DNA from: an uncultured Bacilli bacterium
GTDB lineage: Bacteria > Bacillota_I > Bacilli_A > RF39 > UBA660
DNA length: 53,119 nucleotides
Assembly: GCA_947626565.1 (NCBI GenBank)
Contig: CANQSQ010000008.1
Location: forward strand, 1-53,119
Direction of reading: 5' to 3'
The notes beneath the pieces were generated by a model, which ran no database searches, was not told the origin of the DNA, and was given only the letters and a program-made list of their open reading frames with translations. The first letter of the stretch is position 1; each line of letters opens with the position of its first letter. This document shows, one piece after another, positions 42,851-51,367 of this stretch. A program made the position numbers and the translations under genes.

Positions 42851-43144
42851 ATGGATAAGCAAGAAAATAGTATAAGTAATTATAATCATAGTATTAGTCT
42901 TTTAGAAAGAAAAAATTTAGTTATAACAGGGGTTAAAAAAATAGATAATTTTGATAATTCACAATTTATATTGGAAACAATAATGGGTTATGTAATAGTT
43001 AAGGGTGAAGGGTTGGAATTGATAAAATTGGATACATTACAAGGAAATGTAACAATTAAGGGTATGGTTAATTCAATTAATTATGTAGAGGAAAATGCTA
43101 AAAAGAATAAAGATGAAAGTATACTAAATAGATTATTTAAATAA
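42851..43144 (+). CDS. yabP: Sporulation protein YabP
   Basis: Protein of 97 residues of the YabP/YqfC family, required for spore cortex formation in Bacillus under sigmaE. Seen: HSISLLERKNLVITGV at the N-terminal half, LETIMGYVIVKGEGLELIKLD in the middle, and a hinge ending IKGMVNSINY. AGGAGG ribosome binding site. Shares a base with yabQ (TAATG), the usual pair. Confidence 0.92.
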   Translation: MDKQENSISNYNHSISLLERKNLVITGVKKIDNFDNSQFILETIMGYVIVKGEGLELIKLDTLQGNVTIKGMVNSINYVEENAKKNKDESILNRLFK

Positions 43145-43416
43145 TGAATTTAAAAATACAAATATTTAGTATGATTTTTTCTTTTCTTTTTGGTATTTTC
43201 TTTAGTATGGCCGTAAAGTTAAATTATAGATTTTTATTTTTGGGACGAATTAGAAATAAAATTATGGCAAATTTTGTTTTTTTTATAGTAATGTCGTTAT
43301 TATATTTTTTTTGTTTAAAAAAGATTAATGAAGGAATTTTAAATTATTATTTTCTTTTATTATTTGGATTAGGATGGTATTTTGGTAATTATGTTATTGC
43401 AAAAATAAGTAAATAA
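43144..43416 (+). CDS. yabQ: Sporulation protein YabQ, short
   Basis: Small membrane protein of 90 residues with about three membrane segments, starting with the typical MNLKIQIFSMIFSFLFGIFF. YabQ is a sigmaE-dependent cortex protein usually longer (over 150 residues); only the membrane part is kept here. Assignment rests on position directly after yabP and on this pattern, so it is a little less sure than yabP. Confidence 0.78.
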   Translation: MNLKIQIFSMIFSFLFGIFFSMAVKLNYRFLFLGRIRNKIMANFVFFIVMSLLYFFCLKKINEGILNYYFLLLFGLGWYFGNYVIAKISK

Positions 43417-43462
43417 GTGTAAATTAACGAAAAAAAAAGATTATTTTCTTTTGTTATAGAGT

Positions 43463-43468
43463 TATAAT
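43463..43468 (+). promoter_or_regulatory. -10 box for divIC
   Basis: A perfect TATAAT 27 bases before the divIC start; no clear -35. Confidence 0.4.
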
Positions 43469-43494
43469 ATAGGGTGAAAAGGAAGGTGAAAGTT

Positions 43495-43791
43495 ATGGCT
43501 AAAATGAATAAAGTAAAAAAGAAGCGGAGAATGTTCTTTTTAGGAATTAGTTCTGTTATAGTTATTGTAGTTATGACTTTTACTATTGGTAAGTACTGGG
43601 TTGAAATATATGAAAAATACCAAGAAAAAAAGGAATTAGATAAAAAATTAATAGCTTTAAAAGAAGAAGAAGAACGTTTAAAGGTTGATGCTGATAAATT
43701 ACAAGATCCAGATTATATTGCGAGATATGCAAGAGAAAAATATTTATATTCAAAAGATGGAGAATTTATTTTAAAAATTCCAGAAGAATAA
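43495..43791 (+). CDS. divIC: Septum formation initiator DivIC/FtsB family
   Basis: Bitopic division protein of 98 residues. Seen: a basic cytoplasmic start, one membrane segment (about residues 13-33), an extracytoplasmic coiled coil (EKYQEKKELDKKLIALKEEEERLK), and the DPDYIARYAREKYLY motif shared by FtsB and DivIC. The start follows AAGGAAGGTG; a GTG 21 bases upstream would lie in that site. Position after yabP-yabQ matches Bacillus. Confidence 0.92.
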   Translation: MAKMNKVKKKRRMFFLGISSVIVIVVMTFTIGKYWVEIYEKYQEKKELDKKLIALKEEEERLKVDADKLQDPDYIARYAREKYLYSKDGEFILKIPEE

Positions 43792-43810
43792 TAATATATT
43801 ATTCTTTTTT
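43785..43810 (+). terminator. Terminator after divIC
   Basis: AGAATAAT-AATAT-ATTATTCT followed by T. Confidence 0.75.
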
Positions 43811-43820
43811 CTTTAAAATA

Positions 43821-43829
43821 TGCTATAAT
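43821..43829 (+). promoter_or_regulatory. Extended -10 promoter of tilS-ftsH
   Basis: TATGCTATAAT, identical to the mnmE extended -10 box, directly after the divIC terminator. Confidence 0.6.
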
Positions 43830-43854
43830 ATGTTGTGGTAAAGAAGGAGGAGCA

Positions 43855-45168
43855 ATGTTGAAGATAGAGGATAATTTTACAATTAAACTAGGAGACAGAA
43901 TTGTAATAGGTTGTTCAACGGGACCTGATTCAATGGCTTTATTAGATATGCTTATGAAAGTACGTGAAAAATATCAACTTTCTTTGATTGTTGCTCATGT
44001 TAATCATAATGTACGAAAAGAGAGTCAAGAAGAAGAACAATTTTTAAAAAAGTTTTGTGAAGAAAATGAGTTATTATTTGAAAGTATGACTATAGAAGAG
44101 TATGGTGATGATAACTTTCATAATGAAGCTAGAAATATTAGATATAATTTTTTTGAAATGTTAGTAGAAAAGTATGATGCTAATTATCTTATGACTGCTC
44201 ATCATGGTGATGATTTGATGGAGACAGTATTGATGAGAATAGTAAGAGGTTCAAATTTAAGTGGTTATAGTGGTTTTAAGGAAGTTGTAGATATGGGTAA
44301 TTATAAAATAGTTAGACCATTGATACACTATACAAAGGAACAGTTACTTAATTATGATATAGAGAATAATATTAAATATTATGTTGATAGTTCAAATAAT
44401 AAGGATAAATATACAAGAAATAGATATAGAAAATATGTATTACCTTTTTTAAAAGAAGAAGAAGAAAATGTCCATTTGAAATTCTTAAAGTTTAGTGAAA
44501 ATTTAATTGAAGCTAATAAGTTTATTGAAAAAGAAAGAGATAAAGCTATTGAAAGAGTTTTCTTAGATAATAAGATTGTTTTAAATAAATTTTTATTAGA
44601 AGAGAGCTATATTCAAAAAGAAATTCTTTATTATTTACTCAGTGAGTTTTATCAAGATGATTTGATACTGGTTAATGATAAACATATTAATTTGATTCTT
44701 AGTTTAATAAATAATAAAAAAGCTAATAGTTATGTTAATTTACCTAATGAGGTTATTGCTTATAAAAGTTATAATATGTTAGAATTAAAAAGAGATACAT
44801 TAGAAATTACGAGTTATGAGATAGAATTTGATAATTATGCATCTTTACCTAATGGGCATAGTATTGAAAAAGTAGAAGAATGTAGTGAAAATAGTAATAA
44901 TATATGTAGATTAAATAGTGAAGATGTGGTGTTGCCGTTAATAGTTAGAACAAGAAAATTTGGGGATAAAATTAAAGTAAAAGGGTTAAATGGTACCAAA
45001 AAGGTAAAAGAAATTTTTATAGATAAAAAAATAGCCTTAGAGAAAAGAGAAATTTGGCCTATAGTTACTGATTCAAAAGGAAATGTAGTGTGGATTCCTG
45101 GATTAAAAAAATCAAAGTTTGACAAAAAGAAAAATGAAAGTTATGATATAATATTGAAATATATTTAA
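43855..45168 (+). CDS. tilS: tRNA(Ile)-lysidine synthase TilS
   Basis: ATP-dependent N-type synthetase of 437 residues that converts C34 of the AUA-reading tRNA-Ile to lysidine. Seen: the PP-loop motif reads STGPDSMALLDM, with Thr for the second Gly of SGGxDS; then HVNHNVRKES, AHHGDDLMETVLMR, and the C-terminal TilS domain ending PGLKKSKFD. The PP-loop variation is otherwise well preserved. ftsH follows at 12 bp. hprT, usually between them in Bacillus, is missing. Confidence 0.95.
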   Translation: MLKIEDNFTIKLGDRIVIGCSTGPDSMALLDMLMKVREKYQLSLIVAHVNHNVRKESQEEEQFLKKFCEENELLFESMTIEEYGDDNFHNEARNIRYNFFEMLVEKYDANYLMTAHHGDDLMETVLMRIVRGSNLSGYSGFKEVVDMGNYKIVRPLIHYTKEQLLNYDIENNIKYYVDSSNNKDKYTRNRYRKYVLPFLKEEEENVHLKFLKFSENLIEANKFIEKERDKAIERVFLDNKIVLNKFLLEESYIQKEILYYLLSEFYQDDLILVNDKHINLILSLINNKKANSYVNLPNEVIAYKSYNMLELKRDTLEITSYEIEFDNYASLPNGHSIEKVEECSENSNNICRLNSEDVVLPLIVRTRKFGDKIKVKGLNGTKKVKEIFIDKKIALEKREIWPIVTDSKGNVVWIPGLKKSKFDKKKNESYDIILKYI

Positions 45169-45180
45169 GGAGGAAATTTA

Positions 45181-47151
45181 GTGAACAATAATATGAATAA
45201 GAAAACCATTAAAAAAGGTTTATTACCATATTTATTTTTAGTAATAATAATGCTAGGAATAATATATGTATTTAATATCGTTAATAATAACGTTCATGAG
45301 TTTACTTATGATGAGTTTTTTGACAAGTTAGAGAAAGAAAAAGTTACAGAGATAGAGATTGTTACAAGAGGAAATGCTTATACTTATGAAGCTAGTGGTA
45401 AGTTGGAAGGCTATAAAGAGAATGAAAGCTTTTTTGTTAGATTACCATTAAGTGAAGAAGTAATGAAAAAGATTGTAGATGCAAGTGATAGTCAAGATTT
45501 TAAATTAACGGCTATAGCTGATCCAGAGTCTTCATCTTTTTGGGTAATTGTTGTTAATGTGTTACCATTGTTAGTATTAGTTGTGTTAGCTTTTTGGTTT
45601 TTTAATAAACAATTAGCTGGCAATAAGAGTTCTATGGACTTTGGTAAGAGTAAAGCGAGACTTAATAGTGATAAAGATAAAGTTACATTTGAAGATGTTG
45701 CTGGATTGAAAGAAGAAAAAGAAGAAGTAAAGGAATTAATTGATTTCTTGAAAAATCCAAAGAAATTTCAAAAATTAGGAGCAAGAATTCCTAAAGGAGT
45801 TTTATTGTTTGGTCCTCCAGGAACAGGTAAAACATTGTTAGCTAGAGCAGTAGCAGGAGAAGCTGATGTACCATTTTATTTTATAAGTGGTTCTGATTTT
45901 GTTGAATTATTTGTTGGTGTAGGTGCAAGTCGTGTTAGAGATATGTTTCAACAAGCTAAAAGAAATGCTCCTTGTTTAATATTTATTGATGAAATTGATG
46001 CTGTTGGTCGTCAAAGAGGAACTGGTTTAGGTGGAGGACATGATGAACGTGAACAAACACTTAATCAATTACTTACAGAAATGGATGGATTTGGAGCTAA
46101 TGAAGGAATTATTATAATTGCGGCTACAAATAGACCTGATGTTTTAGATCCAGCTCTTTTACGTCCAGGAAGATTTGATAGACAAGTAACAGTAAATTTA
46201 CCTGATGTAAGAGGTCGTGAAGAAATTTTAGCAGTTCATGCTAGAAATAAAGTTTTAGCTGAAGGTATTACGTTAAAAAATTTAGCTAAGAGAACACCAG
46301 GATTTAGTGGAGCAGATCTTGAAAATTTATTGAATGAAGCTGCATTATTAGCTGTAAGACGTAATAAAGATGCAATTACCATGAGTGAGATTGATGAGGC
46401 TACAGATAGAGTATTGATGGGTCCCGCTAAAACTTCTCATAAATATAGTGAAAATGATCGTAAATTAGTTGCATATCATGAAGCAGGACATGCTGTAATT
46501 GGTATAAAATTAGATAATGCTAATGATGTACAAAAAGTAACTATTATTCCAAGAGGTTCAGCTGGAGGATATAACATGATGGTTCCAACAGAGGAAAAGT
46601 TATGTTCTACTAAAACAGATTTATTAGAGCAGATAACAGGTCTTTTAGGTGGAAGAACGGCTGAGGAAGTAGTTTTTGGTGAAATTACTACAGGAGCACA
46701 TAATGATTTTGAAAAAGCAACAAAAATTGTTAGGGCAATGGTTACTGAGTATGGTATGAGTGATTTAGGTCCATTACAATTTGAGCAACCTTCAGGAAGT
46801 GTTTTCTTAGGAAGAGATTATAATAAAGCACAACATTTTTCAAATGAAGTTGCTAATGAAATAGATATGGAAATGCGTAAAATTATTAATCAATGTCATA
46901 AACAAGCTACTGAAATAATAAAGAAAAATAGAGATTTATTAAAATTAATAGCTGAGACATTGCTTGAATATGAAACGTTAACAAAAGAACAAATTGATTA
47001 TTTAGTGGAAAATGGAAGAATGCCAGAAGAAGATGATGATAATTTAGAGTCTTTATCAATTACTAGATTACGTGAACTTGCTAAAGAAAAAGGAATAAAG
47101 AACGCTTCTAAATTATCAAAAGCTGAGTTATTAAAAGAACTAGATGATTAG
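45181..47151 (+). CDS. ftsH: ATP-dependent zinc metalloprotease FtsH, with extra C-terminal domain
   Basis: Membrane AAA+ protease of 656 residues that degrades membrane and regulatory proteins. Seen: two N-terminal membrane segments (about 13-33 and 120-141) flanking an extracytoplasmic domain, Walker A GPPGTGKT (211-218), the SRH region, and the zinc motif HEAGH (433-437). GTG start seven bases after AGGAGG; the ATG four codons later is too far from it. Unusually, the last 43 residues ([14 protein letters not shown] then a second helix ending SKAELLKEL) match the Rho-N/SAP-like fold. In other proteins that fold binds nucleic acid or proteins. Confidence 0.95.
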   Translation: MNNNMNKKTIKKGLLPYLFLVIIMLGIIYVFNIVNNNVHEFTYDEFFDKLEKEKVTEIEIVTRGNAYTYEASGKLEGYKENESFFVRLPLSEEVMKKIVDASDSQDFKLTAIADPESSSFWVIVVNVLPLLVLVVLAFWFFNKQLAGNKSSMDFGKSKARLNSDKDKVTFEDVAGLKEEKEEVKELIDFLKNPKKFQKLGARIPKGVLLFGPPGTGKTLLARAVAGEADVPFYFISGSDFVELFVGVGASRVRDMFQQAKRNAPCLIFIDEIDAVGRQRGTGLGGGHDEREQTLNQLLTEMDGFGANEGIIIIAATNRPDVLDPALLRPGRFDRQVTVNLPDVRGREEILAVHARNKVLAEGITLKNLAKRTPGFSGADLENLLNEAALLAVRRNKDAITMSEIDEATDRVLMGPAKTSHKYSENDRKLVAYHEAGHAVIGIKLDNANDVQKVTIIPRGSAGGYNMMVPTEEKLCSTKTDLLEQITGLLGGRTAEEVVFGEITTGAHNDFEKATKIVRAMVTEYGMSDLGPLQFEQPSGSVFLGRDYNKAQHFSNEVANEIDMEMRKIINQCHKQATEIIKKNRDLLKLIAETLLEYETLTKEQIDYLVENGRMPEEDDDNLESLSITRLRELAKEKGIKNASKLSKAELLKELDD

Positions 47152-47165
47152 ATTTAGTTCTTTGC
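47134..47165 (+). terminator. Possible terminator after ftsH
   Basis: A 12-base stem AAAGAACTAGAT/ATTTAGTTCTTT with one G-U pair spans the ftsH end. The T tract is weak. Confidence 0.5.
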
Positions 47166-47197
47166 TTGTATAGTTAAAAAAATAGAAAGGAGAAATT

Positions 47198-47404
47198 ATG
47201 CAACAAGAAAACTTAGAGAAAATAGTAAAATATTTAAGGACGGTTGGATTATCAGAAGAGCAGATAAATAAACAGTTAGCTAATAAGGCTTTAGTTGAAT
47301 CATATTTATCACAAGGTGATGCATATGATAAGGCTATTCAAGAGTATGAAAATATTGCTGCTAGTGGTAATGAATCAAAGAAAACTTCAGCAAGAGGAAG
47401 ATAA
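47198..47404 (+). CDS. Small helical protein of unknown function
   Basis: Protein of 68 residues with a strong AGAAAGGAGAAA ribosome binding site, glutamine- and lysine-rich, no cysteines and no membrane segment. The first 30 residues (YLRTVGLSEEQINKQLANKAL) recall a three-helix ubiquitin-associated-like pattern; the last 15 are Ser/Lys/Arg-rich and probably unstructured. Not recognised. It stands between terminators after ftsH and before mscL, so it may be transcribed alone. Confidence 0.7.
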   Translation: MQQENLEKIVKYLRTVGLSEEQINKQLANKALVESYLSQGDAYDKAIQEYENIAASGNESKKTSARGR

Positions 47405-47406
47405 AT

Positions 47407-47428
47407 ACTAGTTTTTACTAGTTTTTTT
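47407..47428 (+). terminator. Terminator after the small ORF
   Basis: ACTAGT repeated at 47407 and 47417 can pair around four bases, followed by a T tract. Confidence 0.6.
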
Positions 47429-47478
47429 CTTGCAAAAAAAGAAAAGTACTATATAATAAGTACAAGGAGTGAAGGAGT

Positions 47479-47907
47479 ATGTCAAAAGAAAAACAACAAG
47501 AAAAATTAGATCAAATAAAAAAGGAAGCTTCAGCCTTTAAAGCATTTATATCTCGTGGTAATGTTGTAGATATGGCTGTAGGTGTTATTGCTGGTAGCGC
47601 ATTTGGAAAAATTGTAACTAGTTTAGTAAATGATATGATAATGCCAATAATAGGAGTTATTCTTGGTGGATTAGATTTTTCAAAATTAAGTTTTAAATTT
47701 GCTGATGCAACGGTAGCATATGGTAATTTTATTCAATCAATAATTGATTTTTTAATTATTTCTTTTTGTATTTTTATAATGGTAAGACTTTTTGATAGGT
47801 TTAAGAAAAAGGAAGCTACGGAAGTTTCTGAAGAGGTTGTTGAAAAAAGTGAAGAGGTTTTACTTTTAGAAGAAATTAGAGATTTATTAAAGAAAAAGAG
47901 TAAATAA
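47479..47907 (+). CDS. mscL: Large-conductance mechanosensitive channel MscL
   Basis: Pentameric emergency-release channel of 142 residues. Seen: [30 protein letters not shown] (N-terminal helix and TM1), a short periplasmic loop, TM2 around [17 protein letters not shown], and a C-terminal Lys/Glu helical bundle. Second mechanosensitive channel family in the window besides MscS. Confidence 0.96.
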   Translation: MSKEKQQEKLDQIKKEASAFKAFISRGNVVDMAVGVIAGSAFGKIVTSLVNDMIMPIIGVILGGLDFSKLSFKFADATVAYGNFIQSIIDFLIISFCIFIMVRLFDRFKKKEATEVSEEVVEKSEEVLLLEEIRDLLKKKSK

Positions 47908-47911
47908 TTAG

Positions 47912-47936
47912 AACAGTCAATATATTGACTGTTTTT
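47912..47936 (+). terminator. Terminator after mscL
   Basis: AACAGTCAA-TATA-TTGACTGTT followed by T, a strong hairpin. Confidence 0.8.
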
Positions 47937-47969
47937 GTTAGGTAAAAAACATAATTATGGGGTGAAAAA

Positions 47970-48941
47970 ATGGAGTGGTATATCGGAAATGTTAAGGTAA
48001 AGAATAAAATCGTTTTGGCACCAATGGCTGGTATTTGCAATTCGGCTTTTAGAAGGATATGTAAAGAGATGGGTTGTGGATTAATATATGCGGAAATGGT
48101 AAGTGATAAGGCAATAACTTATAACAATAAGAAAACTATTGATATGCTTTATATGACGGAGGAAGAAAGACCTATTGTGCAACAAATATTTGGTAGTGAT
48201 AAGGAGTCATTTGTAGAGGCAGCTAAATATATTTGTAATACTATGCATCCAGATATAATTGATATTAATATGGGATGTCCGGTACCAAAGGTAGCGTTAA
48301 GAGCTCAAGCAGGAGCAGCTTTATTAAAAGATGCCAATAAAATATATGAGATTGTTAAGGCAGTTGTAGAGGCTGTTGATATTCCGGTTACAGTTAAGAT
48401 TAGAAGTGGTTGGGATTTTAATAGTATTAATGCTGTAGAGGTAGCTAAAACAGTTGAAAGAGCAGGAGCAAAAGCAATATGTGTTCATCCTAGAACGAGA
48501 AGTCAAGGATATAGTGGAAAAGCTGATTGGAGTATCATTAAACAAGTAAAAGAAAATGTTTCAATTCCTGTAATTGGTAATGGTGATGTAAAAACTTATG
48601 TAGATTGTAAAAGGATGCTTGATGAAACAGGATGTGATGCAGTAATGATTGGTAGGGGAGTTTTAGGTAATCCATGGTTGATAAGAGATGCTCTTGATTA
48701 TTTAAATAATAGACCTATAAAAGAAGTTAGCGTAGAAGAAAGAGTAGATATGTGTATAAAACACTTAAACTATTTATTAGAATTAAAAAATGAAAAATTA
48801 GCTTGCTTGGAAATTAGAAGTCATATTGCTTGGTATTTTAAAGGGATTAAAGGAGCTAATGCACTTAAAAATAATATCTATCAAACTTTTAATATTCATG
48901 ATATAATCAATTTATTAAATGAATTTAAGGAGGGATTTTAA
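47970..48941 (+). CDS. dusB: tRNA-dihydrouridine synthase DusB family
   Basis: FMN-dependent enzyme of 323 residues that reduces tRNA uridines. Seen: LAPMAGICNSAFRR, QIFGS, DINMGCPVPKV with the catalytic cysteine, VTVKIRSGWD, HPRTRSQGYSGKADW, and GRGVLGNPW. Gene order ftsH...dusB...lysS is conserved in many Bacillota. Its stop overlaps the next start as TAATG. Confidence 0.95.
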   Translation: MEWYIGNVKVKNKIVLAPMAGICNSAFRRICKEMGCGLIYAEMVSDKAITYNNKKTIDMLYMTEEERPIVQQIFGSDKESFVEAAKYICNTMHPDIIDINMGCPVPKVALRAQAGAALLKDANKIYEIVKAVVEAVDIPVTVKIRSGWDFNSINAVEVAKTVERAGAKAICVHPRTRSQGYSGKADWSIIKQVKENVSIPVIGNGDVKTYVDCKRMLDETGCDAVMIGRGVLGNPWLIRDALDYLNNRPIKEVSVEERVDMCIKHLNYLLELKNEKLACLEIRSHIAWYFKGIKGANALKNNIYQTFNIHDIINLLNEFKEGF

Positions 48942-49771
48942 TGGCCAAACAAGATGCTGATTCAAGTGATAAAAAATCTAGTGATAAACAAGATAAAAAA
49001 GAGAAGTCTGTAAAAAAGAAGAATGAAAAGGTACAAGATGAAGAAAAGAAAAGTGATGAAATTGAACAAGTAGAAAAAGAACAAGATGAAGAAGAAAATG
49101 TAGAACAAGAAGATAATGAAATAGATAAAGTAGATAAAGAAATAGAGCACGAAGCTAAAAAACAAAAGATGATTGATAAAGAGCCTAAGAGAGCTGATTT
49201 TATGCAACGTTTTATGGCCTTTATTTTAGATATAATAATTGTAACTATGGTAGTTGATATTATATCTATGCCATTTGTTGATTCAAAAAACACTGAAAAA
49301 TTAATGAATGAATCGAATGAAGTAGTACAAAAATATGTTGATGGGGAGATAAATATAGATACTTATGTTACAGAAATGATACCTATAATTTATCGTACCG
49401 AAAAAAACAATGGATTTATCAGTTTAATTACAATAGTAATGGAAATTTTATATTTTGTTGTTTTCCAAATATATAATGATGGTCAAACTATAGGTAAAAA
49501 GTTATTAAAAATAAAAGTTGTGTCTAAAGATGGAAAATTAACAATGAATCAAATGATTTTTAGGTCTTTAATAATTAATTCAATTTTAGTAGAACTAATT
49601 TCTTTTGGATTTATGTTATTTGCTTCACAGAAAACGTATTTTTATGGTGTAGGTTCTTTTGAAATTATTCAATATATTATCTTATTGATATCTGCATTTA
49701 TGGTTATCTTTGGTGAGAGTAAAGAAGGATTGCATGATAAAATTGCTCATACCAAGGTGTTAAAATTATAA
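48941..49771 (+). CDS. RDD-family membrane protein with long charged N terminus
   Basis: Protein of 276 residues. The first 80 or so residues are almost only Lys, Glu, Asp, Gln and Ser and probably disordered or coiled. Then comes the RDD domain: RADFMQRFMAFILDIIIVT (Arg and Asp of the name), a second membrane helix, and the block IYNDGQTIGKKLLKIKVV, with further hydrophobic segments. RDD proteins have no single known role; some are ion exchangers. Coupled to dusB, then lysS follows at 21 bp. Confidence 0.85.
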   Translation: MAKQDADSSDKKSSDKQDKKEKSVKKKNEKVQDEEKKSDEIEQVEKEQDEEENVEQEDNEIDKVDKEIEHEAKKQKMIDKEPKRADFMQRFMAFILDIIIVTMVVDIISMPFVDSKNTEKLMNESNEVVQKYVDGEINIDTYVTEMIPIIYRTEKNNGFISLITIVMEILYFVVFQIYNDGQTIGKKLLKIKVVSKDGKLTMNQMIFRSLIINSILVELISFGFMLFASQKTYFYGVGSFEIIQYIILLISAFMVIFGESKEGLHDKIAHTKVLKL

Positions 49772-49792
49772 TAGTAGAAAAGAGGAAAAATT

Positions 49793-51262
49793 ATGCGTGA
49801 ACTTAATGAACAAGAGGTTGTTAGAAGAGAAAAATTACAAAATATAGAGAATCCATATCCAGAAAGATATGAAGTTAATTATGAATTAAATGAAGCTAGT
49901 AAGTTAGAAGATGGAGTCCAAGGTGTTAGAGTAGCAGGAAGAATTATCTTAATGCGAAAAATGGGTAAGATGAGTTTTTTAACTATTGGTGATATTAATG
50001 GTAAAATTCAAGTTTCAGTAAAAATGGACATGATTGGTGAAGAAGAATATAGTAAGTTTAAAGCTAATTATGATTTAGGTGATTTTATTGGAGTTGAAGG
50101 AGAAATTTTTACTACACATACAGGAGAAAAGACTGTAAGAGCTAGTAGTATTACTTTTTTAGGAAAGGCTTTAAGACCACTTCCAGAAAAATTTCATGGT
50201 GTAGAGGATATTGAAACAATTTATCGTGAAAGATATCTTGATTTGATAATGAATGATGAAGCTAAGAAGAAGTTTTTATTTAGAAGTAAATTTATAAAAG
50301 AATTAAGAAATTATTTGGATGAACATGGTTATGTTGAAATAGAAACACCAATTTTAAATAATAAAGCCAGTGGAGCTTCAGCAAAGCCTTTTATTACACA
50401 TCATAATGCTTTAGATATTGATATGTATTTAAGAATTGCTCCTGAAACATATTTAAAAAGAGCAATAGTTGGAGGATTTACGAAAGTATTTGAGATTGCT
50501 AGATGCTTCAGAAATGAAGGTATCGATGTTCAACATTTACAAGATTTTACAATGATAGAAGGTTATTGTGCTTACTATAATTATAAAGATAATATGAAAT
50601 TTTTAAGAGAGATGCTTCAATGCATTATTGAAAAGCTATTTGGAACATTAGTTATTAATGTTGGGGATAAAGAAGTAGATTTGAGTGGTGAATGGGAAGC
50701 TGTAAGTTTTAGAGATTTAATTTTAAGATATTCTAATATAGATATAAATGTTTATAATACTAAGGAGAAATTATTGGAAAAAATAAATGAGGAAAAGATT
50801 GAAATAGATAGTGAAGTTCCTCTTGAAAATTTAGGTTTTGGTAATTTAGTTGATCAATTATATAAAAAGGTTGCTAGAACTAAGATTGTAAATCCAATGT
50901 TTTTAACAGAGCATCCAATTAGTTTGAGTCCTTTGGCTAGGGCTAATGATGATAATAAAGAAATTACTGATCGTTTCCAATTAATTATAAATGGTGCTGA
51001 AATAATAAATGCCTATTCAGAACTTGTTGATCCTCAAGAACAATTAAGAAGATTAGAGGAACAAGCTAAATTAAAGGCTTCAGGTGATGAAGAAGCAATG
51101 CCAATGGATTATGACTATATAGCTGCTATGGAATGTGGTATGCCACCAATTAGTGGTTGGGGAATTGGAATTGATAGAGTAATTCAATTATTAACTAATT
51201 CTGAAAATATAAAAGATGTTGTTCTATTCCCTTTAATGAGACCACTTGATAATGAAAAGTAA
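49793..51262 (+). CDS. lysS: Lysyl-tRNA synthetase, class II
   Basis: Enzyme of 489 residues. Seen: N-terminal anticodon-binding OB-fold (RVAGRIILMRKMGKMSFLTI), motif 2 region CFRNEGIDVQHLQDFTMIEGY, and motif 3 GWGIGIDRVIQLLTNS. Length and layout are typical of bacterial LysS. An AGAGGAAA ribosome binding site precedes it; terminator directly after. Confidence 0.97.
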   Translation: MRELNEQEVVRREKLQNIENPYPERYEVNYELNEASKLEDGVQGVRVAGRIILMRKMGKMSFLTIGDINGKIQVSVKMDMIGEEEYSKFKANYDLGDFIGVEGEIFTTHTGEKTVRASSITFLGKALRPLPEKFHGVEDIETIYRERYLDLIMNDEAKKKFLFRSKFIKELRNYLDEHGYVEIETPILNNKASGASAKPFITHHNALDIDMYLRIAPETYLKRAIVGGFTKVFEIARCFRNEGIDVQHLQDFTMIEGYCAYYNYKDNMKFLREMLQCIIEKLFGTLVINVGDKEVDLSGEWEAVSFRDLILRYSNIDINVYNTKEKLLEKINEEKIEIDSEVPLENLGFGNLVDQLYKKVARTKIVNPMFLTEHPISLSPLARANDDNKEITDRFQLIINGAEIINAYSELVDPQEQLRRLEEQAKLKASGDEEAMPMDYDYIAAMECGMPPISGWGIGIDRVIQLLTNSENIKDVVLFPLMRPLDNEK

Positions 51263-51286
51263 GATTCTTTAAGAGAATCTTTTTTT
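51261..51286 (+). terminator. Terminator after lysS
   Basis: AAGATTCT-TTAAG-AGAATCTT followed by T. Confidence 0.8.
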
Positions 51287-51319
51287 CACGAAAATTTCAT
51301 AAAAAAATATGGCAAATAC

Positions 51320-51348
51320 TTGTAAATTAAAATTTATAAAGTTATAAT
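51320..51348 (+). promoter_or_regulatory. SigmaA-type promoter of the last permease
   Basis: TTGTAA, 17 bases, TATAAT, 20 bases before the ATG (51369). Confidence 0.8.
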
Positions 51349-51367
51349 TATATTGGGAGGTTAAATT

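Noticed and set aside
48925-49293. Minus-strand frame rich in Ser and Cys
   Set aside because: Mirror image of the Lys/Glu/Asp-rich start of the RDD protein.
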